A stretch of 5,775 nucleotides of DNA from Ignavibacteria bacterium (GCA_029859455.1 JAOUDE010000174.1:1-5775), one strand, 5' to 3'; positions 1 through 5,759 are shown, numbered from the stretch's first letter. Notes: generated by a model not told the origin, from the sequence alone. Made by a program: numbers and translations.

Positions 1-527
1 GTTGTGTTCAGCACGATCCGTGCCCCCTGCACGGCGAGGCGGTCATGGAGGGATCCTGCATCATCGTCCGGGTTGATCGGGCACTCTTCCTGCAGCAGGA
101 TCGAACCTGTGTCCACCTTTTGCGCAAGCAGAAAGGTCGTCACGCCAGTCCGTGTTTCACCGTTCATGATCGCGCGGTTGATCGGTGCGGCACCGCGGTA
201 TGCGGGAAGAAGCGACGCATGCAGATTGAAAGAGCCGAGCCGGGGAATCAGGAAGACCTCGGGTGGGAGAATCCGGAAGGCAACAACAACGAACAGATCG
301 GCTCGCAGAGAGGTGAGTTGATCCAGGAACGAAGGGTCACGCAGGTGCTCCGGCTGGAGGAGAGGGAGTCCTGCTTTGCGTGCAGAGGCAGCAACCGCTG
401 TGGAGGAAACGAGGCGTCCGCGACCACGCGCCTTGTCAGCTCCTGTAACAACCGCCTGAATCGGGACTCCTTCATTGCGAAGAAGTTCCAGGCTCGGGAC
501 CGCAAACTCCGGAGTTCCCATGAACAC
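1..527 (-). CDS. fmt: Methionyl-tRNA formyltransferase, N-terminal part (cut by window edge)
   Basis: Transfers a formyl group from 10-formyl-tetrahydrofolate to the amino group of initiator Met-tRNA in the cytoplasm. I translated this frame by hand; it is open to the left edge, giving about 175 residues of an expected roughly 310. Counting from the ATG at 521, the GTPEFAVPS start of the formyltransferase fold is at 2-10, a GRGR element at 33-36, and the folate-site motif FNLHASLLPAYRGAAPI at 98-114. The catalytic Asn-His pair is N99 and H101 and the Asp is D137 in KVDTG. The C-terminal tRNA-binding domain lies outside the window. It follows def on the same strand, the classic pair. The start is uncertain: in-frame candidates are GTG at 527 (used here) and ATG at 521, but both are over 20 bases from the AGGAGG and shorten the first beta strand (APSIVFMGTP). 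Identity is very sure, the start is not. Confidence 0.95.
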   Translation of the reverse strand, partial: MFMGTPEFAVPSLELLRNEGVPIQAVVTGADKARGRGRLVSSTAVAASARKAGLPLLQPEHLRDPSFLDQLTSLRADLFVVVAFRILPPEVFLIPRLGSFNLHASLLPAYRGAAPINRAIMNGETRTGVTTFLLAQKVDTGSILLQEECPINPDDDAGSLHDRLAVQGARIVLNT

Positions 528-547
528 AATCGACGGTGCGACTGGAT

Positions 548-553
548 CCTCCT
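548..553 (-). promoter_or_regulatory. Shine-Dalgarno AGGAGG for fmt, overlapping the def stop
   Basis: A perfect AGGAGG overlaps the last two bases of the def TAG stop. The codon at ideal distance (5 bases) in the fmt frame is GTC at 540-542, not a standard start. The first usable codon, GTG at 525-527, is 20 bases away. The site is the strongest ribosome binding site I noticed in the window, which makes the missing start codon conspicuous. Confidence 0.6.
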
Positions 554-1118
554 ACCTGGATTCAGGAGTTGTGAGTGTCGGAACCGAGATCGGGTACGGA
601 GTTTCCGTTTCTCCTCGGGAGATCTTGTTCAATCGTCCCCTGAGCGTCTTCTGCTCGGCGGTTTCGAGATGGTCGACGAAGAGAATTCCGTTCAGGTGAT
701 CGATTTCATGAAGGAGGACCCGCCCGAGGATCCCCGTTGCCTCGATCTCCCGGTTGATCCCTTCAAGGTCGGTAAAACGAACGGTTACCGTTTCGCCCCG
801 GGTGATCTCTGCACGGATCTCCGGAATGCTGAGACAGCCTTCTTCCATCACCCAGGAACCTTCTGTTGCAACCACTTCCGGATTCACCAGGACCAGAGGG
901 GGAACCTCCTGTCCTTCCTCCATTTCGGAGATATCGATCACGATCACTCTCTCCAGCAGGCCGACCTGATTCCCGGCGAGCCCGATCCCCTGCGCGTTCC
1001 GCATCGTCTCGAACATGTTTTCCACGGTGGTCACCAGCGCGGGCGTAATCGCCTTGACCGGTTTAGCCTTTTTCCGCAGAACCGGCTGACCATAAACGTA
1101 TATGGGTACAATCGCCAT
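552..1118 (-). CDS. def: Peptide deformylase
   Basis: Cytoplasmic metalloenzyme (usually Fe2+ or Zn2+) that removes the formyl group from the N-terminal methionine of new proteins. All three family motifs are present in the 188 residues: motif I GIGLAGNQ at 44-51 with the key Gln51, motif II EEGCLS at 92-97 with metal ligand Cys95, and motif III HEIDHLNG at 137-144 with ligands His137 and His141 and catalytic Glu138. Motif I has Gly49 where Ala is usual. After the conserved core the protein carries about 20 extra residues, rich in Thr, Ser and Pro (roughly 169-188), of no clear function. The ATG at 1118 is the natural start because the preceding sequence has no Shine-Dalgarno but a strong promoter whose expected transcript begins at or next to this ATG. 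The downstream gene is fmt, in the same frame after the TAG stop, so the two are probably one transcript. Confidence 0.97.
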   Translation of the reverse strand: MAIVPIYVYGQPVLRKKAKPVKAITPALVTTVENMFETMRNAQGIGLAGNQVGLLERVIVIDISEMEEGQEVPPLVLVNPEVVATEGSWVMEEGCLSIPEIRAEITRGETVTVRFTDLEGINREIEATGILGRVLLHEIDHLNGILFVDHLETAEQKTLRGRLNKISRGETETPYPISVPTLTTPESR

Positions 1119-1123
1119 GTCAG

Positions 1124-1152
1124 AATATAAAACGGGGGGGGTAGAAGGTCAA
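1124..1152 (-). promoter_or_regulatory. Sigma-70-type promoter of def-fmt with poly-C spacer
   Basis: Reading the minus strand, TTGACC (1152-1147) and TATATT (1129-1124) each match the sigma-70 consensus at five of six bases and are exactly 17 bases apart. Eight consecutive C (1141-1134) fill half of the spacer. Only CTGAC separates the -10 box from the def ATG, so transcription should begin at about the A of ATG, giving a leaderless mRNA. No Shine-Dalgarno precedes def, which agrees. Assignment rests on sequence match only. Confidence 0.65.
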
Positions 1153-1188
1153 ACAGTGAGAGATTGCATCATTGTACCAATTGTGGGA

Positions 1189-1821
1189 TTACTCCACAAC
1201 TCTCCTGGCACCGATATACCGTTTCCGGTAATAACTGCTTTCCAGCGATGATATCGTCACGCCATATGTCACGCTGGCGTGTGCAAACAGGTCATCTTCC
1301 AGATAGATGCCGACGTGCGATATGCCGTTTCCGGTCGTATTGAAGAACACCAGATCGCCGAACTGAAGTCCGTCACCGGGAATCGTTGAACCTGCCTGAA
1401 ACTGCTCTCTCGCTGTCCGTGGGAGCGCGATCCCGAGCGAGTTGCGGTAGACGTTCAGTGTGAATCCGGAACAATCGATTCCCCTCTTCGAACCTCCCCC
1501 GTACCGGTAGGGCACGCCGAGATAGGAGACCACATCGAGCAGAACCGCATCCCGGTCAACCCCGGGTGGCGTCGCGTTCGCGTAAGGACTCCCGACACTG
1601 TTCCGGAAATCGGCGAGATCGACCTTGCGGTCATCCTCAAGGCTCTCTTCTTTCCGGATTTTTTCCGCGTACTTCGCCTCGTCCGTATCTGAACTGTGGA
1701 AGCGGGGGGAACTCCCGGAACAGGAGGCGAGGTACAGAGCACCTGCAAGGATTGCAGTCTGAACCACGCCGGAACCAAACGACAAAAGCCTCCCCGGGCA
1801 GGGAGGCTTCGATGCCCTCAT
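1189..1821 (-). CDS. NlpC/P60-family cell-wall peptidase, lipoprotein
   Basis: Predicted envelope-bound cysteine peptidase that cleaves peptide cross-bridges or stems of peptidoglycan (Spr/NlpC type). From the ATG at 1821 it has 210 residues: a basic N-terminus (Arg2, Lys5, Arg11), a hydrophobic stretch at about 19-32 and a lipobox LASC ending at Cys34, so it should be lipidated. A charged linker follows (about 40-85), then the NlpC/P60 domain (about 90-207) with catalytic Cys117 in DCSGF, His169 in SHVGIY and His181 in FAHAS. The frame stays open to 1920, but the longer start would overlap the sigma-factor gene by 89 bases, so I chose the ATG ten bases after that gene's stop. No clear ribosome binding site precedes it; translation may restart from the sigma gene. 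TTG at about 1785 and GTG at about 1767 are less likely starts, leaving a signal peptide with no positive charge. A terminator hairpin lies within its first codons. Confidence 0.9.
   Translation of the reverse strand: MRASKPPCPGRLLSFGSGVVQTAILAGALYLASCSGSSPRFHSSDTDEAKYAEKIRKEESLEDDRKVDLADFRNSVGSPYANATPPGVDRDAVLLDVVSYLGVPYRYGGGSKRGIDCSGFTLNVYRNSLGIALPRTAREQFQAGSTIPGDGLQFGDLVFFNTTGNGISHVGIYLEDDLFAHASVTYGVTISSLESSYYRKRYIGARRVVE
1786..1809 (-). terminator. Rho-independent terminator after the sigma-factor gene, inside the start of the lipoprotein gene
   Basis: On the minus strand a perfect 9-bp stem, AAGCCTCCC with GGGAGGCTT, encloses a 6-base loop (TGCCCG). The stem runs straight into a short T run (TTTTG). 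It begins 22 bases after the sigma-factor stop codon, the usual place for an intrinsic terminator. There is no T run on the plus strand, so it acts for the minus strand. It overlaps codons 5-12 of the lipoprotein gene if that starts at 1821. Confidence 0.8.
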
Positions 1822-1831
1822 CGACCGATGG

Positions 1832-2689
1832 TCAACCGAGGTACGCACGGAGCTGTTTGCTTCGTGAAGCATGGCGCAGTCTCCGGATCGCTTTTTCCTT
1901 GATCTGCCGCACACGTTCACGTGTCAGCTTGAATTTTTCACCGATCTCCTCGAGGGTCAGCGAATGCTCCCGGCCGAGTCCGAAATAGAGGCGGATCACT
2001 TCCGCCTCTCTGTCACTGAGTGTTGAGAGAGCCCGCTCGACCTCGCGGCTGAGAGACTCCTTCATCAGGTCATTATCCGGCGCCGGCGCTCGCTCGTCCT
2101 GGATCACGTCGAGCAGGCGGTTGTCCTCACCCTGAGCAAAGGGGGCATCCATCGAAAGATGGCGTCCCGAGATCTTCAGGGTATCAGAGACCTCGTAGAG
2201 CGACATATCCAGCTCTTCAGCCAGCTCGCTGGCGCTCGGCTCCCGTTCGAATTCCTGCTCGAGCGTGCTGAACGCCTTCCCGATCTTATTCAGTGCACCG
2301 ACACGGTTGAGCGGGAGCCGTACGATGCGCGACTGCTCGGCGAGCGCCTGAAGAATCGATTGCCGGATCCACCAGACCGCATAGGAGATGAACTTGAATC
2401 CCCTCGTCTCGTCGAACCGCTTCGCGGCTTTGATCAGGCCGAGGTTCCCCTCGTTGATCAGGTCTCCGAGCGAGAGTCCCTGGTTCTGGTATTGTTTCGC
2501 AACACTGACAACGAACCGGAGGTTCGCCTTCGTCAGCTGCTCCAGGGCGCGCTGGTCTCCCTTGCGGATCCGCCGGGCAAGATCAATCTCTTCCTCGGGC
2601 TTCAGCAGATCGACTTTTCCGATCTCCTGAAGGTACTTGTCCAGAGACTGACTCTCTCTGTTCGTGTATTGTTTGGTTACCTTTGCCAT
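1832..2689 (-). CDS. rpoD: Primary (housekeeping) RNA polymerase sigma factor, sigma-70 family group 1, short form
   Basis: Directs RNA polymerase to -10/-35 promoters. The 285 residues contain region 1.2 (about 10-42, RESQSLDKYLQEIGKVDLL), region 2 (about 50-121) with the core-binding DLINEGNLGLIKAA at 77-89 and the DNA-melting and -10 recognition segment FDETRGFKFISYAVWWIRQS at 92-111, region 3 (about 130-208), and region 4 (about 215-285) with the -35 binding helix-turn-helix LTLEEIGEKFKLTRERVRQI at 244-263. Region 1.1 is absent, as in the short SigA/RpoD proteins of Bacteroidota and Chlorobi; region 2 is so canonical that a housekeeping role is far likelier than an alternative one. The ATG at 2689 has an AGGGAG two bases before it. 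It follows the PIN gene by 20 bases with no visible terminator and is followed by one, so it appears to be the last gene of an operon. Confidence 0.95.
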   Translation of the reverse strand: MAKVTKQYTNRESQSLDKYLQEIGKVDLLKPEEEIDLARRIRKGDQRALEQLTKANLRFVVSVAKQYQNQGLSLGDLINEGNLGLIKAAKRFDETRGFKFISYAVWWIRQSILQALAEQSRIVRLPLNRVGALNKIGKAFSTLEQEFEREPSASELAEELDMSLYEVSDTLKISGRHLSMDAPFAQGEDNRLLDVIQDERAPAPDNDLMKESLSREVERALSTLSDREAEVIRLYFGLGREHSLTLEEIGEKFKLTRERVRQIKEKAIRRLRHASRSKQLRAYLG

Positions 2690-2709
2690 AACTCCCTGCT
2701 TCGCGCTTC

Positions 2710-3156
2710 TCAGCCGGTCCTGCGGCCGGCCTTCGCAACTGCTTTCAGTATTTCATCTCCCGTTTCAAACTTTCTCAACATCTCCGCCGGGATGAGCAGA
2801 ACACCGGATCCCCTGAACAGAGCCCGTCGGCCTGTGACGAGGGGAAGCCGGCTTTCGAGACAGAGACCGCCTGCCAGCGTCGCCAGTGCGCTTCGCTTTC
2901 CGGATGCGGCAAACTGACGACCGAAGGTCGGCGCATTCTTCGCATTCAGGCCGAGAATCTTGACAACCGCCATCGAATCCTCGAACGCCTGACGATCCGC
3001 CTCTGATTTTCCGGCTGCAAACAACTCGATCGCATGGAAGACGGTCGTGTAGCAAAAAAACTTCTGTACCGCAAGGCGCAGAAGAGAGGGCGTTCGGTCA
3101 TCCTGAAGGTGCCCGAGGAACAAGTCCGTATCGAGAACGACTTTGGGAACCTTCAC
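2710..3156 (-). CDS. PIN-domain protein (VapC-like), probably with a degraded active site
   Basis: PIN proteins are Mg2+-dependent RNases, commonly the toxin of VapBC pairs. This one has 148 residues, the usual size. The N-terminal strand VVLDTDLFLGHL (6-17) carries the first acidic position, Asp9, and FHAIELFAAG (40-49) carries the second, Glu44. The C-terminal half, SGKRSALATLAGGLCLESRL (85-104) then PLVTGRRALF (105-114), matches the fold's usual D-x-x-IA-A...G...LVT-x-D-x-x-F layout, but Ser89 stands where the third Asp is expected and Gly109-Arg110 where the fourth is. I infer weak or no nuclease activity. The GTG start overlaps the stop of the AbrB gene by four bases, implying coupled translation, and no separate ribosome binding site is seen. 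The C-terminus is basic. The family call is fairly sure; loss of activity is a by-eye inference. Confidence 0.82.
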   Translation of the reverse strand: MKVPKVVLDTDLFLGHLQDDRTPSLLRLAVQKFFCYTTVFHAIELFAAGKSEADRQAFEDSMAVVKILGLNAKNAPTFGRQFAASGKRSALATLAGGLCLESRLPLVTGRRALFRGSGVLLIPAEMLRKFETGDEILKAVAKAGRRTG

Positions 3157-3443
3157 GCGAGTTTCAGCCGCCGTCGCCGGGATTTCAGAGACCCCTCAGA
3201 AAGAAGGAATTTTACAACCTGGTCGGTTGATTCAAGCTGGAGGGAGGAGATACGCTCAATCTCTTCGTCGGGAACCTCCCTCTCGTTCAACAATGCCCTG
3301 GCGTCAACGGTGACAAGACGCACCGATACAGCTCCACGCGGCCTGAGATCGAGTGCTTCAAGGACTGAAGGGGGAATGACGATCGTTCCGTCAGTTCCAA
3401 CCCGGCCTTCAAATCCTGCTGCCCGATGACTGCCGCGCTTCAT
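3153..3443 (-). CDS. AbrB/SpoVT-type DNA-binding protein, antitoxin-like partner of the PIN protein
   Basis: The 96 residues have a swapped-hairpin AbrB domain near the N-terminus: GRVGTDGTIVIPPSVLEALD at about 13-32, then LRPRGAVSVRLV at 32-43. This matches the family pattern of a short strand, a turn, a Val-Ile-Pro element, a helix and a Leu-x-Pro-Gly-like turn. The tail (about 50-96) is partly helical and ends in a run of five Arg (SRRRRRLKLA). AbrB antitoxins bind their own promoter as dimers and cap a PIN toxin with the C-terminal part; its 4-base overlap with the PIN gene fits that. Thirty-three bases separate it from the preceding zinc-ribbon gene. There is no obvious Shine-Dalgarno before the ATG at 3443. 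It could instead be a plain transition-state-type regulator. Confidence 0.85.
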   Translation of the reverse strand: MKRGSHRAAGFEGRVGTDGTIVIPPSVLEALDLRPRGAVSVRLVTVDARALLNEREVPDEEIERISSLQLESTDQVVKFLLSEGSLKSRRRRLKLA

Positions 3444-3476
3444 GCACTATACGGAGATCGGGGCTGGATGTTCACC

Positions 3477-3674
3477 CTATCCGTAAATCTGTTTTTCGTT
3501 GCACTTGCAGAGCTGGACCCGCCGCTCATTGAATTTCCAGCTCTTCTTCGCATCGGATCGTTCCGATGAAACGACGAGAAGGGGCTGAAAGATCGATCCG
3601 CAGACTCCACACTTCGATCCTCTGATCGCGCCCGCTTTCGTCACCTTATCTGCAAATGATTGTTGCTTCGCCAT
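3477..3674 (-). CDS. Small zinc-ribbon-like protein of unknown function
   Basis: I do not recognise a named gene. The 65-residue product is basic and has two cysteine knuckles, CGVC (Cys22, Cys25) and CKC (Cys56, Cys58), about 30 residues apart, a layout expected to bind one zinc ion. Between them is a strand-rich segment with FQPLLVVSS (29-37) and a KKSWKF element (43-48). It ends CNEKQIYG. There is no signal peptide or membrane segment. AAAGGA lies about ten bases before the ATG at 3674, and the gene begins 22 bases after the GAF/GGDEF-like gene stops, so it is very probably translated and in the same operon. Nucleic-acid or protein binding is possible but not shown. Confidence 0.8.
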   Translation of the reverse strand: MAKQQSFADKVTKAGAIRGSKCGVCGSIFQPLLVVSSERSDAKKSWKFNERRVQLCKCNEKQIYG

Positions 3675-3696
3675 GAGTACCTATCCTTTCAAGAAA

Positions 3697-5640
3697 TCAA
3701 AACACTCTCACGAGGTTTCCCCCGCCTTCCACCGCCTTGTGCAGAACCTGAGAGGTTCCCTGCAACAATTCCTCACGGTGCATTCCTTCCGCCAGTCCGC
3801 AGACACCGGCACTGATCGTCACGGAGAAACTCTTTCCTGCATTCGTAATGATATGCCCGGCAATCTGCTTTCGCATTTTTTCCGCCCAGAGATAACCGTC
3901 ACTCGCTGTGGTATTGACCAGCAGAATCCCGAGTCTGTCATCTTCCAGCCGACCGACGATATCATACGACCGGATCGAGCCCCGGATGATCCTGGCAACC
4001 TGATTCAGAATCGTGTCGAACCCGTCAATCCCGTGGCGCTCACAGAGCTGTTGCCGCTCATCGATCCCGAGGGTCACCAGAGCGAGCTCCTGGTCATAAT
4101 CCGCCGCCCTGATCACCTCCTGGTCCAGCTTCTTCAGGAAGTGTCTCTGGTTGCATGATCCGGTCACCTGGTCCACGATGACATATTCCTTCACCAGCTC
4201 GTTCATGTAGATCACTTCGAGCATGCCCGCTGCACTCTCCACCAGGCGGTAGATGGTCTCTACTTCCTTGCCGGAGAAATTCTTCCTGTTCTTGCTCTCG
4301 AGTGTCAGAACACCGTAACAGCGGTTGAAACTGCTGATCGGGACACAGGCAAAAGATCCCTCACACTCGATCGCTTCTCCCTTGAAGAACCGTGTCCGCC
4401 GCGCGGAGCTCCAGTCATCGACCATTTCGAGCCGGTTCGCTTTGATCACCTGCCCCACGATGCTGTCACCAAACTCAACGGCCTGATCGGGAGAGACATA
4501 GCCGGTCCCCGCCTTGTTGACCACTTTCTGAATCACCCAGCCCTGTTTCTCTTCCGCGTACATCACAATCGTCAGGTAATCCCAGTTGAGAAGCCGGTTC
4601 GCTTCTTCTGCAAGCGAGTTCAACACATTGTACTCACCCGGCTCTGACCGGACACGATCCTGAAGCCGCCGAAGCGACGTCAGCAGTTCGGAATCCAGGA
4701 GAAGATCGTACTTCCCGGTGTAACTCCGGATCAGGGCTGAAACCAGCTTGGTAAAATGGCCGAGCGTTTCCAACGTTTCAGGACCGAATGCATCCTCCGC
4801 CTTACTGTCCGCCACGATGACGCCCACCGGGGTCGCCCTGTGCTGTTCGCCGGGATAAAACACCGGCACGGCGACCACAGATTTCACGAATTCAGCCCCG
4901 TCATAGTAACGGATAACGTCCTTCTCCGAAACCGGTGTGATCCTCCCGTGAAACTGGGGATTCCCGTTCCGGGCGACCTGGCTGACGATGTCGTTTTCAA
5001 GATCGAACCGGGATTCGCCTGAAAAATTCTGACTGTCCGTCGCCTTTGCTTCGAGGATATTCTGCTTCTTCTCGGTATTGACCCAGAAAAACGCAACGGT
5101 GTGGGCGAAGGTTACATCCCGCAACGTAATAAGCGACTTGTTCAGAAGATGACGGAACTCGCTGCGCGGTTCAACATCGCTCAGATCGATTTCTGTATCA
5201 ACAAAATCAGACACCTGAAACTTCCGCTGTGGCTGCTCCCTGAGCGCACGCGCTGCCGGAAAGACAGACTTCGTCGAAGGGACCACAGTATCCTCCTGCT
5301 TTACCTCACGGATTTCATACTTCCCGCCTGACGACTGGTAGTCATCGAACATCAATGTTTTCATTGAGCCTTCCGGGGGATGGTGATACACGTCCTCTTT
5401 GGTACCGATTGCGTCTTCCGGTGTATACCGAACCCAGTCAACAATGGAGCGCCATTTACCGGAAAGGTAAAGGAACGCCCCCAGAGCGGTGACCACTGCA
5501 ACGGCAAGTCCCACCGACATACCGAATGCAAAAAAACCAATGACAGGCACAAGGATCGACGAAGCAACGATGATGAAAGCTTCCGAAGAAAGCCTCTTTG
5601 GAAGGTCACGCATCAACGCCTTGATGCCACCATTGGTCAT
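3697..5640 (-). CDS. Membrane-anchored GAF-GAF protein with degenerate GGDEF domain, likely c-di-GMP receptor
   Basis: Numbering here is from an in-frame TTG at 5673 (658 residues); subtract 11 for the chosen ATG at 5640. A basic N-terminus precedes two hydrophobic helices (about 32-51 and 52-71) forming a hairpin, so the rest should be cytoplasmic. A charged linker (about 75-170) leads to a first GAF domain (about 175-317) and a second (about 345-490, with GDSIVGQVIKANR at 402-414). A GGDEF-type fold follows (about 497-658). Catalysis appears lost: EDDRL (577-581) replaces GGDEF, GID replaces the metal-binding DxD at about 536-538, and the usual Asn before the GH motif is Cys544. The RxxD inhibitory site is kept (R568-S-Y-D571), in the spacing normal for the I-site. 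I infer a sensor that binds c-di-GMP rather than making it; the GAF ligands are unknown. ATG at 5613, with AAGG five bases before it, is an alternative start. The TTG overlaps a possible promoter, so I reject it. Confidence 0.88.
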   Translation of the reverse strand: MTNGGIKALMRDLPKRLSSEAFIIVASSILVPVIGFFAFGMSVGLAVAVVTALGAFLYLSGKWRSIVDWVRYTPEDAIGTKEDVYHHPPEGSMKTLMFDDYQSSGGKYEIREVKQEDTVVPSTKSVFPAARALREQPQRKFQVSDFVDTEIDLSDVEPRSEFRHLLNKSLITLRDVTFAHTVAFFWVNTEKKQNILEAKATDSQNFSGESRFDLENDIVSQVARNGNPQFHGRITPVSEKDVIRYYDGAEFVKSVVAVPVFYPGEQHRATPVGVIVADSKAEDAFGPETLETLGHFTKLVSALIRSYTGKYDLLLDSELLTSLRRLQDRVRSEPGEYNVLNSLAEEANRLLNWDYLTIVMYAEEKQGWVIQKVVNKAGTGYVSPDQAVEFGDSIVGQVIKANRLEMVDDWSSARRTRFFKGEAIECEGSFACVPISSFNRCYGVLTLESKNRKNFSGKEVETIYRLVESAAGMLEVIYMNELVKEYVIVDQVTGSCNQRHFLKKLDQEVIRAADYDQELALVTLGIDERQQLCERHGIDGFDTILNQVARIIRGSIRSYDIVGRLEDDRLGILLVNTTASDGYLWAEKMRKQIAGHIITNAGKSFSVTISAGVCGLAEGMHREELLQGTSQVLHKAVEGGGNLVRVF

Positions 5641-5670
5641 TATATCGTGGTTCAGCACGAGGAAAACGTT

Positions 5671-5701
5671 CAAAGCTAGTCAATAAGTTTTGAAAAGTCA
5701 A
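5671..5701 (-). promoter_or_regulatory. Possible Bacteroidota-type promoter upstream of the GAF/GGDEF-like operon
   Basis: On the minus strand TAGCTTTG (5678-5671) matches the -7 element TAnnTTTG described for Bacteroidota primary sigma factors, and TTGAC (5701-5697) lies 20 bases upstream, within the usual range for the -33 TTG element. Transcription would begin near 5665, leaving a short leader before the ATG at 5640. An alternative -10, a perfect TATAAT at 5644-5639, has no good -35 and would suit the ATG at 5613. Match by eye only. Confidence 0.4.
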
Positions 5702-5735
5702 CAACTTGACTCCGATTGCTACTCGTACAGACGAT

Positions 5736-5759
5736 ATTTCAGGGCCAGGACCCTGAAAT
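5736..5759. repeat. Perfect 9-bp inverted repeat in the operon's upstream region
   Basis: ATTTCAGGG and CCCTGAAAT flank a 6-base loop (CCAGGA). It lies about 35 bases upstream of the possible -33 element. No T run follows on either strand, so a standard intrinsic terminator is not supported. It could be an operator, a transcription end for a gene beyond the right edge, or chance. The whole non-coding stretch 5674-5775 otherwise shows only the promoter candidates. Confidence 0.5.

Noticed and set aside
248..529. A 93-residue minus-strand open frame at the start of fmt.
   Set aside because: It is in another frame from the true fmt reading, which carries all formyltransferase motifs.
45..1130. 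A 361-residue plus-strand open frame.
   Set aside because: It is antisense to def and fmt, whose motifs are unmistakable, and its translation is Arg/Cys-rich with no recognisable domain.
1160..1188. Short palindromic pieces (CAATTG, GTAC) between the lipoprotein gene and def, considered as a terminator or operator.
   Set aside because: The arms are only 4-6 bases, with no stable stem and no T run.
1822..1920. A longer start (ATG 1920) for the lipoprotein gene.
   Set aside because: It would overlap the conserved region 4 of the sigma gene by 89 bases and place 33 extra residues before the signal peptide.
2159..2917. A 252-residue plus-strand open frame.
   Set aside because: It is antisense to the sigma and PIN genes and shows only a mirror of their codons.
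2710..3443. The AbrB/PIN pair as a mobile toxin-antitoxin cassette.
   Set aside because: It has no flanking repeats or transposase, its spacing fits the operon, and base composition looks like its neighbours by eye.
3446..3474. A possible promoter before the AbrB gene (TGAACA, 17 bp, TATAGT).
   Set aside because: The -35 match is only four of six and transcription would begin inside the coding sequence, after the ATG; not enough to call.
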